Shown: positions 7,786 through 15,928, counted from the stretch's first letter. The stretch is 53,313 bases of DNA from Mesorhizobium loti (GCF_001510895.1 NZ_LPWA01000124.1:1-53313); one strand, 5' to 3'. Notes: a model not told the origin generated them from the letters alone. Made by a program: numbers and translations.

Positions 7786-9129
7786 ATGAAAAAGCGAGTT
7801 GCCGTCATTGGCGCCGGTCCGTCCGGCTTGGCTCAATTGCGTGCCTTCGCGTCCGCGGCGCAGAAAGGCGCCGAGATCCCCGAGGTCGTCTGTTTCGAAA
7901 AGCAGAAGAATTGGGGCGGGCTGTGGAACTACACGTGGCGCACTGGATTGGACGAGTTTGGCGAGCCGGTGCATGGCTCGATGTACCGCTATCTCTGGTC
8001 CAATGGCCCCAAGGAGGGTCTCGAATTCGCGGACTATTCGTTCGAGGAGCACTTCGGCAAACAGATTGCTTCCTATCCGCCTCGGGCCGTGTTGTTCGAC
8101 TACATCGAAGGGCGCGTGAAGAAGGCTGGCGTGCGCCCGTGGATACGCTTTTCCAGCGTCGTCAGGTATGTGACCTGGAGTCCGGAGACCCGCAAGTTCA
8201 CCGTGCTTGTGCAAGATCTTCCCAATGACCGCTCCTACTCAGAAGAATTCGATCACGTGATCGTCGCGTCGGGCCATTTTTCGACACCGAACGTGCCGGA
8301 ATTCCCAGGCTTCGACACATTCAACGGCCGCATCCTCCATGCGCATGACTTCCGCGACGCGCGCGAGTTCATCGGTCAGGACATACTGATCGTCGGAACC
8401 AGCTACTCCGCGGAGGATATCGGCTCCCAGTGCTGGAAGTACGGTTGCAAGTCGGTCACGGTCAGCCACCGCACGCAGGCCATGGGCTTCAAGTGGCCGG
8501 ACAACTGGAAGGAGGTGCCGCTGCTGACCAAGGTCGAGGGTAATGTTGCAACCTTCAAGGATGGCTCGACCGCGACTGTCAATGCGATCATCCTCTGTAC
8601 CGGATACAAGCACCATTTCCCGTTCATGTCCGACGACTTGCGACTGCGCACCGCCAACAGGCTGGCGACGGCGGATCTCTACAAAGGCGTTGTCTATGTC
8701 CATAATCCGGCGCTGTTTTATCTCGGCATGCAGGACCAGTGGTACACCTTCAATATGTTCGACGCGCAGGCTTGGTGGGTCCGCGACGCCATCCTCGGCA
8801 AGATCGAGTTGCCTGCGTCCAAGAACGAGTTGATCGCCGACGTCGAGAAGCGGGTCGCGGCCGAGGATGCAGGGGAGGACAGCTATGACGCGATCCGCTA
8901 CCAGGGCGACTATGTCAAGGAACTGATCGCCGAGACCGACTATCCAAGCTTCGACGTGGACGGCGCCGACAAGGCCTTCTTCCAGTGGAAGAAGCACAAG
9001 ATCAAGGACATCATGACGTTCCGCGACAACAGCTACCAGTCGGTCATGACCGGAACCATGGCGCCGAAGCATCACACGCCGTGGAAAGACGCGCTCGACG
9101 ATACAATGAAAAGCTATCTGCGCGACTGA
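7786..9129 (+). CDS. tmm: Trimethylamine monooxygenase (flavin-containing)
   Basis: A bacterial flavin-containing monooxygenase that oxidises trimethylamine to trimethylamine N-oxide using NADPH and oxygen. It shows the FAD-binding GAGPSG near residue 8, WGGLWNYTWRTGLDEFGEPV (highly typical of Tmm), an FMO-like GHFSTPNVPEFPG segment, the NADPH site VGTSYSAEDIG and CTGYKHHFPF. At 447 residues it has the usual length. I start it at the ATG at 7786, which has GGGAGAA upstream, not the ATG at 7771. The enzyme can also oxidise related amines and dimethylsulfide. Product demethylase (Tdm) is not in the window. Confidence 0.93.
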   Translation: MKKRVAVIGAGPSGLAQLRAFASAAQKGAEIPEVVCFEKQKNWGGLWNYTWRTGLDEFGEPVHGSMYRYLWSNGPKEGLEFADYSFEEHFGKQIASYPPRAVLFDYIEGRVKKAGVRPWIRFSSVVRYVTWSPETRKFTVLVQDLPNDRSYSEEFDHVIVASGHFSTPNVPEFPGFDTFNGRILHAHDFRDAREFIGQDILIVGTSYSAEDIGSQCWKYGCKSVTVSHRTQAMGFKWPDNWKEVPLLTKVEGNVATFKDGSTATVNAIILCTGYKHHFPFMSDDLRLRTANRLATADLYKGVVYVHNPALFYLGMQDQWYTFNMFDAQAWWVRDAILGKIELPASKNELIADVEKRVAAEDAGEDSYDAIRYQGDYVKELIAETDYPSFDVDGADKAFFQWKKHKIKDIMTFRDNSYQSVMTGTMAPKHHTPWKDALDDTMKSYLRD

Positions 9130-9450
9130 ACGCGCGATGAGCAACGACTTGTCCCGGAGCCCTTTGGACCGGCACTCACGTGTCGTGTTCGATACGGTTC
9201 CGGGCAGGCGAGAAGATCCGCTCCGCCGTGTAGCCCGCCAACCGCATGGCAATCGCCCTCACCAGCGTGGCTGCGCGCAAGCGTGTTTCTCTACAGGAAT
9301 AATTGTTGACACAAATTCAAATTGCGCCCTAACTGGCGCGGACCAAAAGAACCGATACTGCCGCCCCTTCATGACCGACGACTTGGGGTGCGCCTAGGCG
9401 GGCCAGTTCGGTCACTCGTCAAGAAGACAACAGCGAAAGATGAGGAGGCC
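9130..9450. promoter_or_regulatory. Intergenic leader with duplicated tmm-type promoter
   Basis: About 320 bases. The short open frame starting at 9137 has no recognisable features and I do not call it. The right part holds the promoter/operator copy listed at 9306-9345, and a GAGGAGG ribosome site lies at 9442-9448. Confidence 0.5.
9306..9345 (+). promoter_or_regulatory. Second tmm-type promoter with operator half-match
   Basis: TTGACA at 9306-9311, 17 bases, CTAACT at 9329-9334, then TGGCGCGGACCA at 9334-9345, where tmm has TGGTCTGGACCA. The following bases (AAAGAACC, then ATA) also match tmm. The palindrome is imperfect here because the left arm reads TGGCG. Confidence 0.65.
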
Positions 9451-10521
9451 ATGACGATGACTACACAGACCGCACATAGGTCGTTTAGTTTCTACCTCTT
9501 GCCCGACTTTTCGCTCCAGGCTTTCTCTTGCGCGATAGAAGTACTGCGTTTGGCCAATGAGGCCATCGGCAGGAAGGCCTACAGCTGGCAAGTCATATCC
9601 GCTGATGGTCAACCGGTAGTTTCGAGTTGCGGGCTGACCGTGAGCATCGACTCCACATTGAGAAATGAACGCGAGAGAACACTGAAATCGAACGCGATAT
9701 CGGCCGCCGTGATATGCGGCGGCAGCGCCATCCCGCGCCCGGACAGGCAAGTCGATGCATGGCTAAGGGAATGCCGCATGCGTCGCATTCCTCTCATCTG
9801 CATCGGCAGCGGCACCATCGTCGTCGCGCGCGCCGGACTGGCAGACGGACGTCGTTGCGCCGTTCATTGGGAACAGCTGCCGCTGTTTTGCGAGCAATTT
9901 CCGGGTATAGAATCCACCCAGACGGCCTTTGAACATGATGGTGATCTTCATACTTGCTCGGGTGGGGATGCGCCTTTCGACATGTTTCTGCACCTGGTGG
10001 AGCAAGACCATGGTTCAGTCGTCGTCAATCGCATCTGCGAAAGGGCTATCGCTTACCGACTGCGCACCGCCGGAGACCGGCAGCGCCTGCCTCTCCATTC
10101 TCGCGTCAAGCTCAACCATCAGGCAGTGATGAAGGTCATCGGCCTGATGGAGGCGAGCCTTGATGATCCTATGCCGGTCGACGATCTTGTAGCGCTAAGC
10201 GGAATCTCGCGCCGGCAGATCGAACGGCTTTTCGAGAGAGAGCTAGGGCGCTCGCCGAACCGATACTACCTGGAGCTTCGCCTGGAGCGCGCGCAATTGC
10301 TTCTTGTGAGCACAAACTTGCCGGTCGTGGAAGTCGCGGTGGCGTGCGGTTTTGTCTCGCCGTCGCACTTCTCCAAAGTCTATCGCGAAGCGTACGGATG
10401 CGCTCCGCACCAAACGCGATCGGCGGCCCGTGCAAGTGGGCGGGCCGATCTAATGGACCCCACGCTGCTGGGACTGGACTGCGTCGAGGCATCCCAGCCA
10501 CAATTGTCCATGACCGCTTAG
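9451..10521 (+). CDS. GlxA-family (GATase1-like/AraC) transcriptional regulator
   Basis: A 356-residue regulator with a DJ-1/PfpI-like domain (about residues 8-190; FYLLPDFSLQAFSCAIEVLR) and a C-terminal AraC domain (about 230-335; ISRRQIERLFERELGRSPNR and EVAVACGFVSPSHFSKVYRE). The ATG at 9451 follows a strong GAGGAGG. It lies downstream of tmm, but under its own promoter that copies the tmm promoter, so the two genes are probably co-regulated. The regulator may sense trimethylamine, its N-oxide or a related betaine; this is inference from neighbours. Confidence 0.88.
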   Translation: MTMTTQTAHRSFSFYLLPDFSLQAFSCAIEVLRLANEAIGRKAYSWQVISADGQPVVSSCGLTVSIDSTLRNERERTLKSNAISAAVICGGSAIPRPDRQVDAWLRECRMRRIPLICIGSGTIVVARAGLADGRRCAVHWEQLPLFCEQFPGIESTQTAFEHDGDLHTCSGGDAPFDMFLHLVEQDHGSVVVNRICERAIAYRLRTAGDRQRLPLHSRVKLNHQAVMKVIGLMEASLDDPMPVDDLVALSGISRRQIERLFERELGRSPNRYYLELRLERAQLLLVSTNLPVVEVAVACGFVSPSHFSKVYREAYGCAPHQTRSAARASGRADLMDPTLLGLDCVEASQPQLSMTA

Positions 10522-10623
10522 AGCGCGTCGCGTTGAACGGATTCCGGTGACGCGTTTCAAGTCTTTGTCTTGTTGCATGTCGTTGCCCCAGAACCGCTGC
10601 ACACTTCTGGGCGACATGCATTA
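10521..10623. repeat. Dispersed palindromic repeat, copy 2
   Basis: Matches 101-203 with one indel and scattered substitutions. It begins exactly at the end of the preceding regulator gene. The core folds as CCCAGAA against TTCTGGG within ATGTCG/CGACAT arms. Likely a mobile palindromic repeat that may also end transcription. Confidence 0.75.
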
Positions 10624-10734
10624 GCCGAGATGCGGCTGGTCGCTGGCCTTCCCATCGGACGGCCGATGCAGCCAGGGATCCCTACCCTGCCGGGACGATC
10701 CCAAGTAGATTGAGGAGAATTGCGGCCGTCTACG

Positions 10735-11790
10735 TCATCCCAGACCTGGCCCGACCCAAGCGGGCACCATCGAGCGACATTGCTGCGGCGAGAATCCGTT
10801 GAAAGCCCTGAAGCACTTCGCAAAGTGCGAAGCTGACATGAAACCGCAGGCAATGGCGACGTCGATGATCGGCATGCGCGTGCCTTCAATCAGCCGCTTG
10901 GCATGATCGACCCTGATGCGCAGATAATGGCGGACCGGCGGCTGTCCTATATGGGTGGCGAACAGCCGTTCGAGCTGCCGGCGCGAAATCCCGACTCGCT
11001 GCGCCACTTCGTCCATGGAGAGCGGAAACTCGACATTCTCCTCCATGATCCGCATTGCCAGCACGAGCTTGTCGCTCACGCCGGCAAAAGCCAAGCCTGA
11101 CGGACCTGTCTGCCGGTTCGAGCCGGAGCGCTGGCCCTCGACGGTCGCATGGCGGCAAACCTCCTGGGCAATGAAGCCACCGGCATGGCCGCCAATCAGA
11201 TCCACCGCCAGATCGAAGGCCGCCAGCTCGCCGGCGCAGGTCGAGTACTGCCCGTCCTTGACGAAGAGGGAGTCGCGGATGCGCGGCTTGTGGAAGACTT
11301 CGGAAAAGGCGGCGAGCCGTGACCAGTGGATCGTGCAGCGCGTGTCCGCCAGGAGGCCGGTCTGGGCGAGCAGCCAGGTTGCCGTGCCGACCGCCGAGAT
11401 CGGCACGCCGCGCCGGGCGATCGCCCGCAGAAAAGCATTGAGCTGAGGCGTCAGCTGTCTCTCCACCGGTTCACCCGCGACGATGGCGAGCTGATCGGCC
11501 CTGCGGTCGCCGATGCCGGCAGAGAGATCCTCCATCGAAGCATCGACCGCGACGGAAAGCCCGTTTGCCCCTTCGACGGGCTGCCTGCTCGTCCCTGCGA
11601 TCAGCCAGCGAAACAGCGGCAGTCTCGAGACCGCGTTGGCGATGCGGAACGGCTCGATGTAAGCGTGAAGCGCGAGATGAGAAAAACCGGGCAGCACGAG
11701 CACCGCGACGTCGAACGGGCGGACGGCCGCCACGGCCGCTTCCGGCGTGGTCAGCGCCTTCAATGCGCTGATGTTGGCCGGCGCGTTCAT
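10735..11790 (-). CDS. GlxA-family (GATase1-like/AraC) transcriptional regulator, betaine operon
   Basis: A third GlxA-type regulator, 351 residues. The DJ-1/PfpI-like domain spans about residues 25-210 (FDVAVLVLPGFSHLALHAYI) and the AraC domain about 245-345 (ISRRQLERLFATHIGQPPVR; DVAIACGFMSASHFAKCFRA). The start is the ATG at 11790, which overlaps the TGA of the HpbD-like gene; the longer frame upstream lies within that gene. It is the last gene of the mttB-hpbD-glxA unit and so probably reports on a betaine or its demethylation product. Confidence 0.9.
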   Translation of the reverse strand: MNAPANISALKALTTPEAAVAAVRPFDVAVLVLPGFSHLALHAYIEPFRIANAVSRLPLFRWLIAGTSRQPVEGANGLSVAVDASMEDLSAGIGDRRADQLAIVAGEPVERQLTPQLNAFLRAIARRGVPISAVGTATWLLAQTGLLADTRCTIHWSRLAAFSEVFHKPRIRDSLFVKDGQYSTCAGELAAFDLAVDLIGGHAGGFIAQEVCRHATVEGQRSGSNRQTGPSGLAFAGVSDKLVLAMRIMEENVEFPLSMDEVAQRVGISRRQLERLFATHIGQPPVRHYLRIRVDHAKRLIEGTRMPIIDVAIACGFMSASHFAKCFRAFNGFSPQQCRSMVPAWVGPGLG

Positions 11791-12899
11791 CAGGCCCCGT
11801 AGGTGGCCACCGGCTTGCCGAACATGCCGGGTTCCGGCTTCACGCCGAGGCCCGGCCGCTGCGGCACGGCGATGTGACCCTTTTCGATGACGATCGGGTT
11901 CTTGGCGTCGAAATGGCCGTCGATATATTCCTGGGCGATCCAGGCGCCTTCCATGCGGCGCGGCTCGACCGTCGCAGCCAGGTGAACACACGCCGCCGCG
12001 ATGATGTCGCCGCCCCAGGCGTCGTCGCAGCTATGCGGCAAGGAGCGGATGGCGCAAAGATCGCGCACGGTCGTCATCTTGGTGAGACCGCCGAGGCGCG
12101 TCACCTTGAAGCCGAAGCCGTCGGCGATCCCCAGCGAAATCGCCTGCAGCACCGCGTTCTGGTCCTCGGTGCTCTCGTCGAGATAGACCGGGTGCGTCAC
12201 GCGGCCCTTGAGCGTCGCGATCTCATCGATCGTGTTGCAGGGCTGTTCGAAAACGAAGGGGATCGCCTGGCAGAGCCGGTCGAGATGGATCGCGGCGGCG
12301 ACCGTCAGGCCCCGGTTGCCGTCGACAGCGATGCGCGCCTTGTAGCCGACCGCTTCCCAAACCTTGTGGACGGTCGCCACATCCTCCTCGAGATTGCGGC
12401 CGCCGATCTTCACCTGAAGGCGTGGATAGCCCGCTTTGACCTTGTCGGCGGCAATGCGGGCGGTCTCCTCCGGCGAACCGACGATCAGCGAGTAATAGGC
12501 AGGCACACGGTCGGTCAAAGCGCCGCCCAAGAGCGTCGAGACCGGCACGCCAAGCTTCTGGCCAAGGAGGTCAAGAAACGCCATGTCGAACGCGGCCTTG
12601 GCGTAGCCGTGCCCGTTCAGGCGCTCGTCCATGCGTTTTGCCAAGAGCCTGATCGAGGCGATCTCGGACCCGATGAGGCCCGGCGCGATCTCGGCGACCG
12701 CCGCGCGAGCGCCGAGCGCGTGATGCGGCTGATAGACAGGCCCGATCGGGCAGGTCTCGCCCCAGCCGGTCAGCCCGTCATCGGTGACGATCTCGACGAG
12801 CGTGCTGTCCAGCGATTCGACGTTGTCGCTCGCCATACGATAGATGCCGCCCTTAACCGGCAGCTCAGTCGTGTAGATGTTGATCTGTTCAATACGCAT
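11790..12899 (-). CDS. hpbD: HpbD-like betaine 2-epimerase (enolase superfamily)
   Basis: A 369-residue MLE-subgroup enolase-superfamily enzyme. It closely resembles 4R-hydroxyproline betaine 2-epimerase HpbD, which racemises proline betaine and epimerises hydroxyproline betaine at C2. Shared features are GWGETCPIGPVYQPHHALGA in the capping domain, catalytic Lys in LQVKIGG, metal ligands in AVDGNRG, FEQPC and YLDES, and the second Lys in FGFKVTRLGG. A cis-3-hydroxyproline dehydratase is the main alternative. It lies 8 bases after the mttB-like gene and overlaps the regulator start, so all three are coupled. Pairing with an MttB-family protein rather than Rieske demethylases is unusual compared with the described hpb clusters. 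Confidence 0.8.
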   Translation of the reverse strand: MRIEQINIYTTELPVKGGIYRMASDNVESLDSTLVEIVTDDGLTGWGETCPIGPVYQPHHALGARAAVAEIAPGLIGSEIASIRLLAKRMDERLNGHGYAKAAFDMAFLDLLGQKLGVPVSTLLGGALTDRVPAYYSLIVGSPEETARIAADKVKAGYPRLQVKIGGRNLEEDVATVHKVWEAVGYKARIAVDGNRGLTVAAAIHLDRLCQAIPFVFEQPCNTIDEIATLKGRVTHPVYLDESTEDQNAVLQAISLGIADGFGFKVTRLGGLTKMTTVRDLCAIRSLPHSCDDAWGGDIIAAACVHLAATVEPRRMEGAWIAQEYIDGHFDAKNPIVIEKGHIAVPQRPGLGVKPEPGMFGKPVATYGA

Positions 12900-12907
12900 G
12901 ACGTCGC

Positions 12908-14461
12908 TCAGTATTCCTCGTTCAGGGCATCGACCGCGGGGATCTCGCGCGATCGCCGGTCGATATAGGCGCGCAGCGCTTCGTCTTTCGCAATATCGAG
13001 CGTCGGCTCTTCATACTCCGCCAGAAGTCGGCGGGCATGCTCCAGCGCCCGCTGCTTGATGTCCTTGGCGCCGTCCGCGTACCACTGCTCGATCGAGTTG
13101 TTGTCGAACAGTTTTGGGATGAAGAAGGCCCGCTCGAAATTCGCCTGGGTGTGGGGATGGCCAAGATAGTGGCCGCCCGGCCCGACGTCGCGCACGGCGG
13201 CCAAAGCTTCATCGAAATCGTCCCACTGGATGCCCTGGGTCATGCGATAGCCCATGGAGCAGACCTCGGCGTCGACGACGAACTTCGCGATCGAGCAATG
13301 CATGCCCGCTTCGTTCCAGCCTGCCGAATGCCAGATGTAGTTCGCGCCCGACATCAGCACGGCCATCATGGTCATGGCGCTCTCATAGCCGGCCTGCGCG
13401 TCGAAGACCTTGGCGCCGCCAAGCAGGTTAGACGTGCGCCAGGGCACGTTGTAGCGGCGCGCCATCTGGCCGATCATGAAGTTCATCAGCGAGATTTCCG
13501 GCGTTCCCGCCATCGGCGCGCCCGACTGCATCGACACGGTCGAAAGGTAGTGCCCGTAGATTGCCGGGCAGCCCTTGCGGATCACCTGGGTGTAAGCGAG
13601 CGCGGAGAGCGCCTCGGCATTGAGTTGCGCCACGGCCGCCGCGGTGGAGGCCGGCGTGTTGGCGCCACCGAGAACGAAGGGCGAGCAAAGCACCGGCTGG
13701 TTGCGCCGGCAGAAGGCGCGCATGGCGCCTAGCATCACCTGGTCCCAGACCAGCGGCGAGTTGCCGTTGCAATTGCCGGTCGTGACCGCATGCGTCTCGA
13801 GAAAGCCCTCGCCGAACAGGATCTCGCACATGTCGAGCACGTCTTCGGCGTTCTTGGGCGAGGTGGTCATGCCCATGAAGATCTTGTCGGAGTGCTTCAT
13901 CGACGAATAGGTGATGTGCAGGTGCCGATGCGCGACGACAAGGTCCATCGGCTCGACGATATGATGCGCCGATGAATGCAGCGCCGGCATCATATGCGCG
14001 AGCTTATGGAAGGTACCGAGGTCGGCGATCGTCGGGCCTCGCCTAACATCGTCGAGGTCGCGCATATAGGGCGCGCCGGTCATCGGCACGAAGATCGACT
14101 TCGGCCCGCCGAGCTCGACATTCTTGGCCGGATCGCGGGCGAAATATTCGATCCTGGAGGGAATGGTCTTGATCAGTTCCATGACCAGGCCACGGTCGAG
14201 ATGGACGCGGTCGTCCGCGCGCACATCGGCCCCGGCCCTTTTCCAGTCTTCGATCGCGATCGGATCGCGAAACACCACGCCAACGTCTTCCAGGATCGCG
14301 AGAGAGGCTTGGTGGATGCGCTCGACCTGCTCGACATCCATCGGCTCCACGACCGGAAGGCCGCGCTTCAGCGTCGGCAGCATGTCGATCTTCGGCGCTG
14401 TGCGGATCGTGCGCCGCGCTTCCCGCCCTCCTCTGCGAGAAACTTGCAATTGAGCAGTCAT
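12908..14461 (-). CDS. MttB-superfamily corrinoid-dependent methyltransferase, non-pyrrolysine
   Basis: A 517-residue trimethylamine-methyltransferase family protein. The family moves a methyl group from a quaternary amine to a cobalamin-binding protein. The frame is uninterrupted, with no in-frame TAG, so it belongs to the non-pyrrolysine branch that includes glycine betaine (MtgB), proline betaine (MtpB) and carnitine (MtcB) methyltransferases. Recognisable segments include TGNCNGNSPLVWD, LGGANTPASTAAAVAQLNAE and PGGHYLGHPHTQANF near the C terminus. The ATG at 14461 has a CTGGAGG site. No corrinoid protein or reductive activase is nearby, so these must be encoded elsewhere. Context suggests a (hydroxy)proline betaine substrate. 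Confidence 0.87.
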   Translation of the reverse strand: MTAQLQVSRRGGREARRTIRTAPKIDMLPTLKRGLPVVEPMDVEQVERIHQASLAILEDVGVVFRDPIAIEDWKRAGADVRADDRVHLDRGLVMELIKTIPSRIEYFARDPAKNVELGGPKSIFVPMTGAPYMRDLDDVRRGPTIADLGTFHKLAHMMPALHSSAHHIVEPMDLVVAHRHLHITYSSMKHSDKIFMGMTTSPKNAEDVLDMCEILFGEGFLETHAVTTGNCNGNSPLVWDQVMLGAMRAFCRRNQPVLCSPFVLGGANTPASTAAAVAQLNAEALSALAYTQVIRKGCPAIYGHYLSTVSMQSGAPMAGTPEISLMNFMIGQMARRYNVPWRTSNLLGGAKVFDAQAGYESAMTMMAVLMSGANYIWHSAGWNEAGMHCSIAKFVVDAEVCSMGYRMTQGIQWDDFDEALAAVRDVGPGGHYLGHPHTQANFERAFFIPKLFDNNSIEQWYADGAKDIKQRALEHARRLLAEYEEPTLDIAKDEALRAYIDRRSREIPAVDALNEEY

Positions 14462-14536
14462 GCCGGCCTCCAGGAATAGCGGTGCGGCCCGTGTGAGCCG
14501 GCCGGAACTATTGCCGGAGTCAAAGGATTTGACCTA

Positions 14537-14562
14537 CTGCAAAAGTCTCACGCGTCTGTTGA
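14537..14562 (-). promoter_or_regulatory. Shared upstream element Y, copy 1
   Basis: On the minus strand it reads TCAACA, five variable bases, then GTGAGACTTTTGCAG. The copy at 22050-22075 matches 22 of 26 bases by eye. Both copies end about 75 bases before the start codon of a minus-strand operon. The GTGAGACTTTTGCAG part resembles a weak sigma-54 promoter (TTGCA present; the -24 GG is intact only in copy 2), but an activator site is an equal possibility. Confidence 0.6.
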
Positions 14563-14720
14563 CTAAAGCGCTGCGGCGGCGGGTCTCGTCGATCCGGGCG
14601 GCCAGCCGGAGGGCGGCTTAGGAGCCAACCCCATCCCTCGCCGACCGCGCTAATCCGGCTTTTGCGGCTCCACGGCCATCGCATGAAGGCAGCATCACAG
14701 GCCCAGGTGACGAGCGCGCA

Positions 14721-14756
14721 TCGAAATAAAGTCAATCGGCAGGCTACTTTTTTGCG
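14721..14756. promoter_or_regulatory. Shared upstream element X, copy 1
   Basis: A 36-base element starting TCGAAATAAA and ending GGCTACTTTTTTGCG. It matches 29224-29259 at 32 of 36 positions by eye. It lies between the mttB operon and the betaine transporter; the other copy lies 62 bases upstream of the DapA-family gene. Probably a regulator binding site common to the betaine genes. Confidence 0.6.
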
Positions 14757-14903
14757 CCGACGAGCTTCCGCGGTTCCGTGCTAGCAAGTTTTTGCTTGGT
14801 ATCGGGCAAGTAGGACAGCCCAATCACGGATCAAGCGAGGCGAACAGAAACGACAAGCTCGGACTCATCTAGGCATCAGGTGAGTATCGACAGGAGGACT
14901 TGA

Positions 14904-15806
14904 ATGCCAAAGACAAATCTCGTGAATGATATACTGGGCGCCAGCGCGTCGCGCAGAACCTTCCTGAAGGCCGGCGGCGCGGCAACGCTGGCGCTGACAG
15001 GACTCGGCACCGCGGCAAGAGCTGAAGCTTCGCGCCCATTGGTGTGGGTTTATGCCGCCTGGTCCGACTCCCTGGCTATCACCTTTGTCGGTGCCAAGCT
15101 GATCGAAGACAATCTCGGCTACAAGGTGAAGTTGCAGCAGGCCGACACGGGCGTGATCTATGCTTCGCTCCAGAAGAGCAAGGCCGACGTCTACTCCAAT
15201 GCCTATATGCAGGGCATGGGGCCGCTGAAGGGCGAATACAGTGGCGGCCAGGCTGACTACGTCAAAAAGATCGCAGACTCGATCGAGGTGATCGGAGTAT
15301 CGGAAGGACCGATGACGCAGGGCCTCGCCGTCCCCGACTATGTCGACATCAAGAGTATAACCGAGCTCAACGATCATGCCGACAAGTTCCCGGGCGGCAT
15401 CATTGGTATCGACGCCGGCACGGGCCTTATGAAGGCGGCTGACGAAACGGTCAAAGCCTACGATCTCAAACTCAAGCTGGTACCGGGCAGCGAAGCGGCG
15501 ATGTCGGCGGCCTTCCAGCGAGCCTACTCCAAGAAGGAGCCGGTCGTTGTCACCACATGGGAGCCGCTCCCGATGTGGAGCAAATTCAAGATGAGGTACC
15601 TCGAAGATCCGAAGCAGACGATGATGAAGGAGCCGTACTACTGCTTCCACGTCGTGACCAAGGACGTTAAATCCGAATTCCCCAAAGCCTACGAATTCCT
15701 GAAGAAGTTCCACATTCCGAATGACGAAGAAGCCAAGATCATGGCCATGATCGACGTCGACGGGATGAAGCCTGAGGCGGCCGCGCCAAGTGGATCGGGG
15801 AAGTGA
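14904..15806 (+). CDS. Glycine/proline betaine ABC transporter substrate-binding protein, C-terminal frameshift
   Basis: An OpuAC-domain periplasmic binding protein with a twin-arginine-type signal (SRRTFLKAGGAATLALTG, residues 16-33). The mature protein begins near RPLVWVYAAWSDSLAITFVG. The frame ends early with the sequence PSGSGK. In the next frame, the normal family ending KWIGEVKGKGIIEPWLA follows, ending at 15841. Adding one base near 15785 restores a 312-residue protein. The lost tail is short, so the protein may still fold, or this may be a sequencing error. ATPase and permease genes follow directly. Expected substrates are glycine betaine or proline betaines. Confidence 0.88.
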   Translation: MPKTNLVNDILGASASRRTFLKAGGAATLALTGLGTAARAEASRPLVWVYAAWSDSLAITFVGAKLIEDNLGYKVKLQQADTGVIYASLQKSKADVYSNAYMQGMGPLKGEYSGGQADYVKKIADSIEVIGVSEGPMTQGLAVPDYVDIKSITELNDHADKFPGGIIGIDAGTGLMKAADETVKAYDLKLKLVPGSEAAMSAAFQRAYSKKEPVVVTTWEPLPMWSKFKMRYLEDPKQTMMKEPYYCFHVVTKDVKSEFPKAYEFLKKFHIPNDEEAKIMAMIDVDGMKPEAAAPSGSGK

Positions 15807-15928
15807 AGGGCAAGGGCATCATCGAGCCGTGGCTCGCCTGACGCGGTAGCACGCATCCTCCCAAGGAGTGCAGGGGTCCGCGCCGGCCCCTGCATCACCA
15901 TTTGCTTTTTTGGGCGCGGGAGCCTTGC

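Larger units (their letters stand above)
14462..14903. promoter_or_regulatory. Divergent control region, mttB operon / betaine transporter
   Basis: A 442-base gap with no supported ORF. It contains two elements shared with other operons in the window (14537-14562 and 14721-14756, listed separately) and the GACAGGAGG ribosome site of the transporter gene near 14890. Confidence 0.6.

Noticed and set aside
9137..9397. 86-residue open frame after tmm
   Set aside because: Runs through the promoter-operator copy at 9306-9345, has no ribosome site and no recognisable features.
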